In this document: positions 33,523 through 41,530 of the stretch, in pieces
Layout of the letters: every line of letters starts with the position of its first letter
How positions within the stretch are numbered: the first letter of the stretch is position 1
Assembly (NCBI RefSeq): GCF_018531495.1
Contig: NZ_JAHDTI010000009.1
Location: 124,001 to 188,000, forward strand
DNA from: Nonomuraea sediminis
GTDB lineage: Bacteria > Actinomycetota > Actinomycetes > Streptosporangiales > Streptosporangiaceae
Direction: 5' to 3'
Length of the DNA stretch: 64,000 nucleotides
The notes under the pieces: model-generated
Told to the model about the DNA's origin: nothing
The model's input: only the letters and a program-made list of their open reading frames with translations
Databases searched by the model: none
Position numbers and translations under genes: made by a program

Positions 33523-34536
33523 TTACAAGGAGAGGGTGAAGGCGGCGGTGGACTCCAGGGTGCGGAGGAAGGGTTCGGCGGGGAAGGCTTCGGCGGTGCT
33601 GAGGACGCCGGGCTCCTTGGGGCCGTCGCCGTGGACGAGCCGGATCGCGCCCTCGACCGAGGCCAGAGCCCCGGCACGCCAGATGTCGTGACCGCGGACG
33701 TGACCGTTGCGACCGCCGCCGCCCACCGCGACCGCCTGCACGGCGATGGTGAAGTCGGACTGGGCGCGTTCGGCGGGCGTGGCGTGCTGGCTGGTGAAGG
33801 TGCGCTCGTCCTCGAACGTGCTGGAGGTGAGCTGCGACTCGACCGTCCGGACGGCCACGTGGCGCGGGATCGTGACGACCTCACCCGAGGGGAACGGCGC
33901 GATCATCGTGCGCGGCCCGACCGGCGGCGGGAACGGGAAGACCGTGTTGCGGATCTCCACCGGCCCGACACGCTGCTCGCCGCCGACGTGGGTGATCCGG
34001 TCGATCTCGCCGATCAGCAGTTCGGCCGTCCTGACCGCGGCGGGCGTCATCCGCCAGCCGTTCACCGAGTATCCGACCGTCAGCCGGTCGACCTCGCCCA
34101 GCCCCTCGGCCACCGCGGACGCGAGCAGGTCGGCGAGCCCGCCGTAGAAGCTGATCTGCGGGACCATGACGATGCCCGCCCGCTCGGCCGCCCCCTGGTA
34201 GGTCTCGAACAGGAACTTCACCGGATGCGGCTCGACCGCGTGATCGAGGTAGTGGCACCCGCCCGCGACGGCCGCGGACGCCACCGGCTCGCACGTCTCC
34301 GCGAAGGGCCCCGCGCAGTGGATCAACACCGCGACGCCGCTCGCCAGCTCGCGTAACGCCCTGGGATCGTCCAGCGGCGCGACCTTCACCTGGACGCTGG
34401 TCGAGGCCAGCTCTTCGGCCATGGCGTGCAGCGCGGCGGCGTTCCTGCCCGCGAGCACCACCTCTTCGCCGCGGTCGAGCAGCTCGGCGGCCACCAGCCT
34501 GCCGGTGTGCCCGTTGGCGCCATAGATCGCGATCAT
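33523..34536 (-). CDS. Saccharopine dehydrogenase-like NAD(P)-binding protein
   Basis: The 337-residue protein opens with a Rossmann motif (MIAIYGANGHTGRLVAAELLDRG), then VVLAGRN and VLIHCAGPFAETCEPVASAAVAGGCHYLDHAVE, the pattern of the saccharopine dehydrogenase/trans-acting enoyl reductase family. Many actinobacterial members reduce unsaturated acyl or polyketide chains; lysine metabolism is unlikely here. The ATG at 34536 has AAGGGG 7 nt upstream and was preferred over 34551. The gene is divergent from the class II aldolase. Confidence 0.88.
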   Translation of the reverse strand: MIAIYGANGHTGRLVAAELLDRGEEVVLAGRNAAALHAMAEELASTSVQVKVAPLDDPRALRELASGVAVLIHCAGPFAETCEPVASAAVAGGCHYLDHAVEPHPVKFLFETYQGAAERAGIVMVPQISFYGGLADLLASAVAEGLGEVDRLTVGYSVNGWRMTPAAVRTAELLIGEIDRITHVGGEQRVGPVEIRNTVFPFPPPVGPRTMIAPFPSGEVVTIPRHVAVRTVESQLTSSTFEDERTFTSQHATPAERAQSDFTIAVQAVAVGGGGRNGHVRGHDIWRAGALASVEGAIRLVHGDGPKEPGVLSTAEAFPAEPFLRTLESTAAFTLSL

Positions 34537-34597
34537 GCTGACCCCTTCCATAGCAGGGTCTCGAACATACGTTCCCAACTCGCGAGCGTCAACGTGA

Positions 34598-34633
34598 TTG
34601 AGGGATTTCGGACGACCGACTACATTGCCCTGC
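34598..34633 (+). promoter_or_regulatory. Leaderless promoter of class II aldolase gene
   Basis: TTGAGG (34598-34603), a 17-bp spacer and TACATT (34621-34626) are followed after 7 nt by the ATG at 34634. The transcript would begin at or next to the start codon. Confidence 0.7.
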
Positions 34634-35269
34634 ATGGACTTGCGCGAGGAGCTCTGCGAGTACGGCAGGCGATGCGTCGAGCAGGGGCTGGTGATCGGGA
34701 CCTCGGGCAACCTGAGCGTCCGCGACGGCGACCTGGTGACCGTCACGCCTTCCGGGGTGGCGCTCGACCAGCTCACGCCCGAGGCCTGCCCCGTCGTGGA
34801 CCTCGAGGGCTACCTCGTCGCGGGCGACACGCAGCCGTCGTCGGAGACGCCCATGCACCTGGCCCTCTACCAGGCCACGGGCGCGCAGGCGATCGTGCAC
34901 ACGCACTCGGTCTTCGGCACGGTCGTCGCCACGACGATGACGGAGCTGCCGCCGGTGCACTACAACGCGCTGCTGCTCGGCGGCACGATCAAGGTCGCCG
35001 ACTACGCGACGTACGGCACGCCCGAGCTGGCCTCCAACGTCCGTGCCGCGATGGAGGGCAAGCAGGCCGCCCTCCTCGCCAACCACGGCGGCGTCACCGT
35101 CGGCGCGTCCCTCGAGCAGGCCTTCTCCTCGACCCGCCTCCTGGAGTGGCTGTGCGAGGTCTACGTCCGCGGCCTCGCGATCGGCCGGCCCACGATCCTC
35201 ACGGAATCCCAGCTCGCAGCAGTGGTCGACCGCGCCCTCAACCCACCCACCTTCCCCCGCCGCCCCTGA
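34634..35269 (+). CDS. Class II aldolase (fuculose-phosphate aldolase-like)
   Basis: The 211-residue protein matches class II aldolase/adducin proteins: CVEQGLVIGTSGNLSVRDGD, the catalytic Glu in SSETPMHLALY, zinc ligands in IVHTHSVFGTV, and the third His in ALLANHGGVTVG. It probably cleaves L-fuculose-1-phosphate or a related sugar phosphate to dihydroxyacetone phosphate and an aldehyde. No fucose kinase or isomerase is next to it. Translation is probably leaderless, which fixes the start at 34634. Confidence 0.9.
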   Translation: MDLREELCEYGRRCVEQGLVIGTSGNLSVRDGDLVTVTPSGVALDQLTPEACPVVDLEGYLVAGDTQPSSETPMHLALYQATGAQAIVHTHSVFGTVVATTMTELPPVHYNALLLGGTIKVADYATYGTPELASNVRAAMEGKQAALLANHGGVTVGASLEQAFSSTRLLEWLCEVYVRGLAIGRPTILTESQLAAVVDRALNPPTFPRRP

Positions 35270-35306
35270 CCGAGCACGCCATGGCTGTTCACCGTACGCG
35301 CCGAGC

Positions 35307-35492
35307 CCCGCCGCACACCGGCTCGCCGACCCGGCGCCAGGTAGGAGTGCTGGGCCGGTGGGTGCGTGCGGGGTCGTGGTACGGCGAGGTGGAAGCACGG
35401 CCGGTCGCCGCACGTGTTGCGCCGGGACCCGCCGCACAACGTCTCGCCGACCCGGCGCCGGGTAGCAGCGCTCGGCCGTAGGTGCGTGCGGG
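35307..35492. repeat. Two degenerate 65-bp direct repeats in a gene-free region
   Basis: The gene-free stretch 35270-35586 contains two copies (35307-35373 and 35428-35492) sharing CCCGCCGCACA, then CTCGCCGACCCGGCGCC, GGTAG and GGTGCGTGCGGG. The copies are about 120 bp apart. Nothing else was recognised in the region. Confidence 0.6.
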
Positions 35493-35586
35493 CAGCGGTG
35501 GGTTCTATGGACCTCGGGCGTCCCCGTTGTGGGGTGGGTGGGCGGGTAGCGGTGGGGAAGGGGCGTACGGCGGGGGTGGGTGGAGT

Positions 35587-37155
35587 TTAGGAGAGGGTGG
35601 CGCGGCGGGCGAGGCCGAGGGGGAGGCCGCCGGAGCCGGCGAGCTTGTCGTGGAAGGAGCGGAGCGACCCCGCGTAAGAGGCGCGGATGTCGTCGATCTC
35701 CAGGGCCCCGGTGAGGTATGAGGGCGCCTGCGTGGGCCAGGCGCAGTAGCGGTTGACCTCGACGGCCGCCGTCTCGGGAGACAGTGCCGACTTGGTGGCC
35801 ATGAACTGCTCGGCCTCCGCGATCGGCATGTCCGAGCAGTGCAGCGCCGTGTCCACCACCATCCGCGCCGCGCGGAAGATGCGCCCGTCGAGATAGGCGA
35901 GCTCGGTGGCGGGCGTGTCGAAGTACCCCTGCTCGTGCATCATCTTCTCCACGTACAGCCCCCAGCCCTCGGAGAAGTAGGGCGTGCGGAAAACCTTGCG
36001 GACCGTGCGCGGGTTGGCCGCCATGTGCGACAGGTGCCAGTGGTGCCCGGGGTAGGCCTCGTGCACGGCGGTGTCGGGCATCTGGGCCCGGTGGTTGCTG
36101 CGCAGGCGCTGCCGTACCTGCTCCTCGGTGAAGGAGTCGGGCGTGTAGGGCACGAAGAAGTACCCCTTGCGGGAGGGGGTGAGAGGCGGCGGCGCGATGT
36201 AGTGGGCGACGGCGAGGATGGGCCGGTTGTACTCGGCCGACGGCAGCACGTCGCACTCCTCCCCGTCGGGGAAGGTGACCAGCTCGCGCTCGAGCACGAA
36301 GTCGCGCGCCCGGCGGGTCTCGGCCTCGTACTCGGCGCGCATCGCCTCGAGGGTCGGCGGGTGGTCGTCCATCAGGGACTCCAGCGCCGCCCGCCAGCCG
36401 GACGAGCCGTCAAGGCGCGAGGCGACGGCACGCATCTCGGTGTCGAGCAGGTCCCACTGCTCCACCCCCTTGGCGTGCAGTTCGGCCGCGCCGTACCCGA
36501 GCATCTCGCGCTCGCGCAGCAGCGTGCTGTAGAGCTCCTCCCCCATCCGCCAGGTCCCGCCGCAGCGGAACTCCTCGAGGAAGGCGGCGAAGCCGTCGAA
36601 GGCGTCGGCGGCCGGCGACGCGGCGTCCACGAAGCGCTCCCTGAGCGCCGGCGAGGAGATCATGCCGGGGATGGTGCGCGTGAGCAGCCCGCGCGCCGTG
36701 CGCGCCTGCCCGAGGGCGCGCCGCACGAGCAGGTCCGCCGCGAGATCGGGCGAGAGGTTGGTACGGCAGGCCGCCAGCACCCCTGGCACCTCGGCCAGCC
36801 GCGCGACGGCGTCGTCGACGAGCTCGGCCTCCGGCTGGAGGGCGCGCTGGAACGGCACGAACAGCGAGCCGAAGATCGAGCTCAGGTAGACCGACGGGTC
36901 ACGGCGCCACCACGGCCACCCGTCGAGCGCGAGCTCGCCGCGCAGGTGGGAGAGCACGAGCTCCCGGTCGATCTCGTCATCGGGGGAGCCTCCGGACTGG
37001 GCGGAGAGCCGTTCGAGCCACGTGACCCGCTCCTTGGAGTAGCGGAGCAGCCCGGTCTCGGTGAAGTCGCCCAGGGTGCGGGCGTAGCCGTCGGCGCCGA
37101 GGGAGGTCGCGGTGATGGGGTTGTTCGCGAAGTACCACGCCAGGAACTCATCCAC
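35587..37155 (-). CDS. DUF885 metallopeptidase-like protein
   Basis: The 522-residue protein belongs to the DUF885 family: VDEFLAWYFANNPITATSLGADGY at the start, long helical middle, and the zinc motif VHEAYPGHHWHLSHM at about residue 370. A downstream Glu lies in FSEGWGLYVEKMM. Family members are cytoplasmic or secreted peptidases; no signal peptide is present here. The GTG at 37155 appears leaderless: TATTGT lies 6 nt upstream. Its -10 overlaps that of the divergent DUF4032 gene by two bases. Confidence 0.9.
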   Translation of the reverse strand: MDEFLAWYFANNPITATSLGADGYARTLGDFTETGLLRYSKERVTWLERLSAQSGGSPDDEIDRELVLSHLRGELALDGWPWWRRDPSVYLSSIFGSLFVPFQRALQPEAELVDDAVARLAEVPGVLAACRTNLSPDLAADLLVRRALGQARTARGLLTRTIPGMISSPALRERFVDAASPAADAFDGFAAFLEEFRCGGTWRMGEELYSTLLREREMLGYGAAELHAKGVEQWDLLDTEMRAVASRLDGSSGWRAALESLMDDHPPTLEAMRAEYEAETRRARDFVLERELVTFPDGEECDVLPSAEYNRPILAVAHYIAPPPLTPSRKGYFFVPYTPDSFTEEQVRQRLRSNHRAQMPDTAVHEAYPGHHWHLSHMAANPRTVRKVFRTPYFSEGWGLYVEKMMHEQGYFDTPATELAYLDGRIFRAARMVVDTALHCSDMPIAEAEQFMATKSALSPETAAVEVNRYCAWPTQAPSYLTGALEIDDIRASYAGSLRSFHDKLAGSGGLPLGLARRATLS

Positions 37156-37177
37156 TTTCGCACAATATCCTGATGAA
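37156..37177. promoter_or_regulatory. Overlapping divergent -10 elements in a 22-bp gap
   Basis: Only 22 bp separate the start codons. The minus-strand TATTGT (37162-37167) and plus-strand TATCCT (37166-37171) share two bases, each 6 nt from its start codon. The two promoters cannot be occupied together. Confidence 0.6.
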
Positions 37178-38386
37178 ATGGCCCTGCAGATCACCGGCGC
37201 GCTCGGCGAACCTGACCTGATCCGACTCCCCTGGGAGATCCCACTCGAAGAGTGGCCCCAGCATCATCTGGTCGACCTCCCCCGCGGCATCTCCCGGCAC
37301 GTGGTCCGCTTCGCGCGGCTGTCAGGGAAGGTCTACGCGATCAAGGAGATCAGCGAGCGCTACGCCAAGCGCGAGTACCAGTTGCTGTGGGACCTGGCCA
37401 GGCTCGACGCCCCTGCGGTGGAGCCGGTGGCCTACGTGACCGGGCGCGACGGCGGGCTCGACGCGGCGCTGATCACCCGGCACCTGCAGTTCTCGCTGCC
37501 CTACCGCGCGGTGATGTCGGGCACGCTGCGGCCCGACACGCTCACCAGGCTTTTGGACGCGCTGGCCGTCCTGCTGGTGAGGCTGCATCTGAACGGCTTC
37601 TACTGGGGCGACTGCTCGCTGTCGAACACGCTGTTCAGGCGGGACGCGGGCGCGTTCGCCGCGTACCTGGTGGACGCCGAGACCGGCGAGATGCACCCGA
37701 TGATCAGCGAGGGCCAGCGGCTGGGCGACATCGACCTGGCGCACACCAACATCTTCGGCGAGATGCTCGACCTGGAGGCGGGCGACCTGCTGCACCCGTC
37801 GATCGACCCGATGGAGACGGCCGAGGACATCGTCGCCCGCTACCACCGGCTGTGGAGCGAGATCACCCAGGACGAGATCATCGAAGAGGTCGACTGGCAC
37901 AAGGTGGAGAACCGCATCAGGCGGCTCAACCTGCTCGGGTTCGACGTGGCGGAGATGATGGTCAGGCGCAAGGTCGGCACCGGGCGGCTGATCGTGCGGC
38001 CCAAGGTGGTCGACGCCGGCCACCACCAGCGCCGCCTGCTCCGGCTGACCGGCCTGGACGTGGAGGAGAACCAGGCGCGGCGGCTGCTGAACGATCTGGA
38101 CGGCTTCCGCGTGGCCAAGGGACTGCGGCACGAGGACGAGGCGATCGTGGCGCACCGCTGGCTGGCCGAGGTGTTCCAGCCCACGGTCGCCGCGATCCCC
38201 GCCGAGCTGCGCGGCAAGCTGGAGGCCGCGCAGCTCTTCCACGAGATCCTGGACCACAGGTGGTACCTGTCGGAGGCCGCGGGGGGAGACGTCGGGCTGG
38301 CCGAGGCCGTCAAGTCGTATGTGGACAACGTGCTGGTCCACAAGCCGGACGAGAAGGCCCTGCTGCCCGACGAGCCGGTTCAGTAG
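37178..38386 (+). CDS. DUF4032 protein with kinase-like fold
   Basis: The 402-residue protein has a lipopolysaccharide-kinase-like N-terminal half: KVYAIKEISERYAKREYQLLWDL with the Lys/Glu pair, then LHLNGFYWGDCSLSNTLFRRD as catalytic loop (D-x-S-x-x-N) and YLVDAETGEM as metal loop. The C-terminal DUF4032 domain follows (AHRWLAEVFQPTVAAIP). It could phosphorylate a small molecule or protein; the target is unknown. ATG at 37178 appears leaderless. The 3' end overlaps the convergent NAD(P)-binding protein by 7 bp. Confidence 0.9.
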   Translation: MALQITGALGEPDLIRLPWEIPLEEWPQHHLVDLPRGISRHVVRFARLSGKVYAIKEISERYAKREYQLLWDLARLDAPAVEPVAYVTGRDGGLDAALITRHLQFSLPYRAVMSGTLRPDTLTRLLDALAVLLVRLHLNGFYWGDCSLSNTLFRRDAGAFAAYLVDAETGEMHPMISEGQRLGDIDLAHTNIFGEMLDLEAGDLLHPSIDPMETAEDIVARYHRLWSEITQDEIIEEVDWHKVENRIRRLNLLGFDVAEMMVRRKVGTGRLIVRPKVVDAGHHQRRLLRLTGLDVEENQARRLLNDLDGFRVAKGLRHEDEAIVAHRWLAEVFQPTVAAIPAELRGKLEAAQLFHEILDHRWYLSEAAGGDVGLAEAVKSYVDNVLVHKPDEKALLPDEPVQ

Positions 38387-38985
38387 GCCACGCAGATGCG
38401 CGAGCGCGGGTGCGCTCCCTTCTCGACCTCGTCGGCGACGGCCACCGCGTAGTCCTCGGCGGTGATGAAGCTGCGACCCTCGTCGTCGGTGAGCAGCTCG
38501 TCGCCGCCGACGCGGTAGTCGCCTGTGCGCTCGCCGGGCGCGATCTCGGCCGCGGGCGAGATGTAGGTCCAGTCGAGGTCGTCCACGCCCCGGTAGATCT
38601 GCAGGTTGGAGCGCTGGGCCTGCGCTTCCTTCTTGTAGATGGCGGGGAAGTCGGGCGTGTCGACCAGGTCGAGGTCGGGGGCGACCTTGAGGCCGCCGGC
38701 GCCGCCGACCACGATCAGCCGGGTGACGCCCGCCTGCCGTACGCCGTCGATGAGCGCGCGGTTGGCGGCGAGGAAGGCCGGCTCGGGCTCGGTGCCGTCG
38801 CGCGGCGGCGCGATGGCCGAGATCACCACGTCGTGGCCACGGGCGAGCTTGCCCGCGTCGGCGACGTCGCCCTTGACCGGGCCGCCTGACCTGCTGACTC
38901 CCGTTACTTCGTGCCCGCGATTGGTGAGCTCAGCGGCGATGCGCTGACCGATCATGCCGGTCGCGCCAAAGAGAAGGATCTTCAT
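38380..38985 (-). CDS. NAD(P)H-binding oxidoreductase (atypical SDR)
   Basis: The 201-residue protein has the atypical SDR/NmrA start MKILLFGATGMIGQRIAAELTNRGHEVTGVSRSG, then VVISAIAPPRDG, LIVVGGAGGL and DLDWTYISPA. It probably works in redox stress or as an NADPH sensor. The ATG at 38985 is fixed by a leaderless arrangement: TACTAT ends 7 nt before it. HxlR is divergent, and one of its 17-bp palindromes covers this -10. Confidence 0.92.
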   Translation of the reverse strand: MKILLFGATGMIGQRIAAELTNRGHEVTGVSRSGGPVKGDVADAGKLARGHDVVISAIAPPRDGTEPEPAFLAANRALIDGVRQAGVTRLIVVGGAGGLKVAPDLDLVDTPDFPAIYKKEAQAQRSNLQIYRGVDDLDWTYISPAAEIAPGERTGDYRVGGDELLTDDEGRSFITAEDYAVAVADEVEKGAHPRSRICVAY

Positions 38986-38994
38986 GGCGCCCAT

Positions 38995-39048
38995 AGTATC
39001 CAATGGATACTGGTTACTTCATCGTGCTATAAGTACCTTATGGATACT
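38995..39048. promoter_or_regulatory. Two matching HxlR operators
   Basis: AGTATCCAATGGATACT (38995-39011) is a perfect palindrome around its central base and overlaps the oxidoreductase -10. AGTACCTTATGGATACT (39032-39048) is an imperfect second copy that contains the hxlR start codon. The centres are 37 bp apart. Binding would repress both genes. Confidence 0.75.
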
Positions 39049-39390
39049 GGCGATGTCTTCGACCCGAATTGCCCGACGCGGGTGGTGCTGGATCGCATCG
39101 GGGACAAGTGGTCGGTCCTGGTGCTGCTCAGCCTGAGCGACGGGCCGATGCGGTTCACGGCGCTGCGCGACCGCATCGGCGGGGTCACGCCGAAGGTGCT
39201 GACCCAGACGTTGCGGACGATGGAGCACGACGGGCTCATCAGCAGGAAGATCTTCGCCGAGGTGCCGCCGCGGGTGGAGTACGCCCTCACCGACCTGGGC
39301 GGTTCGCTGCACGGCCCGATCGCCGTGGTGGCCACATGGGCGGAACAGAACGTGAGTAAAATTCTCGAATCGCGCGAACTTTCGGCATAA
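39040..39390 (+). CDS. HxlR-family regulator
   Basis: The 116-residue winged helix protein has the HxlR pattern: NCPTRVVLDRIGDKWSVLVLLSLSDGPMRFTALRDRIGGVTPKVLTQTLRTMEHDGLISR, with Cys12 in the N-terminal arm as a possible redox or electrophile sensor. The ATG at 39040 is leaderless (TATAAG 6 nt upstream), and its first codons lie inside an operator copy, implying tight autoregulation. The neighbouring oxidoreductase is its likely target. Confidence 0.93.
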   Translation: MDTGDVFDPNCPTRVVLDRIGDKWSVLVLLSLSDGPMRFTALRDRIGGVTPKVLTQTLRTMEHDGLISRKIFAEVPPRVEYALTDLGGSLHGPIAVVATWAEQNVSKILESRELSA

Positions 39391-39517
39391 AGCGCGAAAT
39401 TCTCCTCCGCAGGGGATAACTCTTCCTCTCGGCGATAAACACCTGTCACTTCCCGCTCCCGCCTCTCAACCGCCGTCTCTACGCTGTCCCAGTCCTGCGG
39501 ACGGCGAGGGAGAGCAG

Positions 39518-39895
39518 ATGTTGGGATTGGACGACTGCCTGACCGAGGTCATGGCGATCCCGGGGGCACTGGACGCGATGCTCGTCGACCACACGAGCGG
39601 CATGGCGGTGGCGTCCGACAGCACGCCCCGCGGCGTGGACGCGGAGACCTCGGCCGCCGCCCTCACCGAGGCGTTGCGCGCCACGATGGACGGCCTGTCC
39701 AGATCCAGTCCCGGCGAGACCGTCCGGATCGACGACATGCTGGTCACCACCGACAAGGGCCATCATCTGCTCAGGCTCCTGGAGACCCATTTCGACGGTC
39801 CGCTGGTCATCTACGTGCGCCTGGACCTGGAACGGTCGAACCTCGCCCTGGCGCGCTACCGCCTGCAGGCCATCTCCGGCCAGTTGATGACGTGA
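39518..39895 (+). CDS. Roadblock/LC7-like small protein
   Basis: The 125-residue protein is related to the third roadblock protein of this cluster: MLGLDDCLTEVMAIPGALDAMLVDHTSGMAVAS at the start, and LDLERSNLALARYRLQAIS at the end (compare LDRSRANLALARHNLKAIE at 41430-41480). Roadblock proteins bind or regulate small MglA-type GTPases. It starts the operon, 3 bp before the DUF4388-like gene. Confidence 0.8.
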   Translation: MLGLDDCLTEVMAIPGALDAMLVDHTSGMAVASDSTPRGVDAETSAAALTEALRATMDGLSRSSPGETVRIDDMLVTTDKGHHLLRLLETHFDGPLVIYVRLDLERSNLALARYRLQAISGQLMT

Positions 39896-39898
39896 ACC

Positions 39899-40693
39899 AT
39901 GGCCCGCCTCGACGCGCTGCTGGCCGGTTTCGCCCGCGAACGCTCCACGGGTGCTCTGCGAGTGGGCAGAGCTGGAACGATCTACCTGGACGAGGGCCGG
40001 GTGACCTACATGGAATGCGTCCAGACCCCTACCGCCGACCGCCTGCTCACCCTCAACGGCCGGGTCCCCGAGGAATCGATGCGGGTCTACCAGTCCGGCG
40101 GCGGGTGCGACCTGATGCTCAAAGAGAGCAGCATCAGCCACGGCGAGCTGCAGTACCTCGTCCTCGCCGCCGTGCTGGACGCGGCCTTCTTCCTCCTGCC
40201 CGTCACCGGGACCAGGCCCAAGTTCCAGCCCGGCCAGCAGCACTGGCTGGGCGGCCAGTGGTTCTTCGACGTCGCCGGGCTGGTGCGCGAGACGGCTCGG
40301 CGCCGTGCCCGGCTCGCCCAGGCCTGGCCGCGCGCCGACCTCGACACCTCCCCCGTACGGCCGGCGGTCCGGCTGCCCGGCTCGCGCGTGACGATCAGCG
40401 ACGTCCAGTGGGAGATCCTGATCGGCGCGGACCGGGAGGCGACCCCGCTCGAACTGGCCGCACGGCTGGGCAGGTCCGGGTATTCGATCCTGCTGGCCGT
40501 ACGGGAGATGGCGGCGGCCGGGCTGCTGGAGACGGCGGACCCGCTGCCGCGGCGCGAACCCCGCACGGCGACGGAGCGCCCGCCGCACGATCCGCAGGCG
40601 CCGCACCTGCCCATCGGTCCCACGGTGACCGCGGACCCGATGGACCTGACCCTGCTGTTGCGGCTGAAGAAGGCGCTGGAGGAGTTGTCGTGA
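39899..40693 (+). CDS. DUF4388/PatA-N-like protein with winged helix
   Basis: The 264-residue protein has an N-terminal PatA/DUF4388-like domain (about 1-115): LLAGFARERSTGALRVGRAGTIYLDEGRVTYMEC. A helical linker and a C-terminal winged-helix-like segment follow (SDVQWEILIGADREATPLELAARLGRSGYSILLAVREMAAAGLLE). The last 40 residues are proline-rich. DUF4388 domains accompany two-component, roadblock and GTPase systems. It may link the roadblock proteins to DNA or to another partner. The stop overlaps a GTG of the next gene region. Confidence 0.75.
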   Translation: MARLDALLAGFARERSTGALRVGRAGTIYLDEGRVTYMECVQTPTADRLLTLNGRVPEESMRVYQSGGGCDLMLKESSISHGELQYLVLAAVLDAAFFLLPVTGTRPKFQPGQQHWLGGQWFFDVAGLVRETARRRARLAQAWPRADLDTSPVRPAVRLPGSRVTISDVQWEILIGADREATPLELAARLGRSGYSILLAVREMAAAGLLETADPLPRREPRTATERPPHDPQAPHLPIGPTVTADPMDLTLLLRLKKALEELS

Positions 40694-40722
40694 GGTTCCC
40701 CTCACTCAGGAGGAGGCCACCC

Positions 40723-41097
40723 GTGGAACTGCGCGAGGAGTTAATGAAAGAGATGGTCCTCCTGCGCGAGCGCAACCCGTGCGTGGACGGGAGCATCGCG
40801 TGCACGGTCGACGGGCTGACCATCGCCAGCGACCTGCGGGGAGAGGGCCAGGATCAGACCGCCGCGCTGTCGGCGGCGGTGCTGGCCATGAGCAGGCGCA
40901 TGATGGCGCTGGCCGGCCGGGGCGGGCTGGAGGAAACGCTCATCTCGGGCACCGCGGGCTTTGCCGCCTTCTACGCCGCGGGCCCCACCATCGTCCTCAC
41001 AGTCCTGGCAGAGCCCGGCACCAATCTCGGGCTGCTCCGGCTGGAGGGGCGCAAGACGGCGGCGAGCGTGGCCGCCATCGCAGCACGAAAGCAGTGA
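40723..41097 (+). CDS. Roadblock/LC7 domain protein
   Basis: The 124-residue protein has a roadblock core: LREELMKEMVLLRERNPCVDGSIACTVDGLTIASDL, then a helix ALSAAVLAMSRRMMALAGRGG and strands to LGLLRLEGRKTAASVAAI. The GTG at 40723 is decided by a perfect AGGAGGAGG at 40708-40716, 6 nt upstream; the GTG at 40690 lacks such a site. It is the second of three small roadblock proteins in the operon and differs most in sequence. Confidence 0.8.
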   Translation: MELREELMKEMVLLRERNPCVDGSIACTVDGLTIASDLRGEGQDQTAALSAAVLAMSRRMMALAGRGGLEETLISGTAGFAAFYAAGPTIVLTVLAEPGTNLGLLRLEGRKTAASVAAIAARKQ

Positions 41098-41121
41098 CCG
41101 CAGAAACGATCGGAGGAAAAC

Positions 41122-41493
41122 ATGGCCGGCATGGACGTCTCCCTCAAGGAGATGATGGGGATCGACGGCGCGCTTGGCGCCGCGATCGTCGACCACGGCA
41201 GCGGGATGGCGCTCGGCACGCTGGGCGGCTCCAAGGATCTGGATCTCCAGGTGGCGGCGGCGGGCAACACCGAGGTGGTGAAGGCCAAGCTGCGCACGAT
41301 GGACTCGCTCGGCCTCAAGGACGTGATCGAGGACATCCTCATCACGCTGACCGGGCAGTACCACATCATCCGCCCGATCACGGGAAGGGGAGGCAAGGGG
41401 CTGTTCCTTTACCTCGCGCTCGACCGCAGCAGGGCCAATCTCGCCCTGGCCAGGCACAACCTCAAGGCGATCGAGGAGAAGCTGGAGATCTGA
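41122..41493 (+). CDS. Roadblock/LC7 domain protein
   Basis: The 123-residue protein MAGMDVSLKEMMGIDGALGAAIVDHGSGMALG resembles the first gene of this operon along its full length, indicating a tandem duplication. It ends LYLALDRSRANLALARHNLKAIEEKLEI. It is 24 bp downstream of the second roadblock gene with GGAGG in the gap, and is followed by a strong bidirectional terminator, so the operon ends here without a GTPase gene. Confidence 0.85.
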   Translation: MAGMDVSLKEMMGIDGALGAAIVDHGSGMALGTLGGSKDLDLQVAAAGNTEVVKAKLRTMDSLGLKDVIEDILITLTGQYHIIRPITGRGGKGLFLYLALDRSRANLALARHNLKAIEEKLEI

Positions 41494-41498
41494 CGGCC

Positions 41499-41530
41499 AC
41501 GCGGCCCGCGCGCGAGGGCGCGGGCCGCGT
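41499..41530. terminator. Bidirectional terminator after roadblock operon
   Basis: ACGCGGCCCGCG (41499-41510) pairs perfectly with CGCGGGCCGCGT (41519-41530) across an 8-nt loop. It lies between the convergent roadblock and hydrolase stops. Confidence 0.8.
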
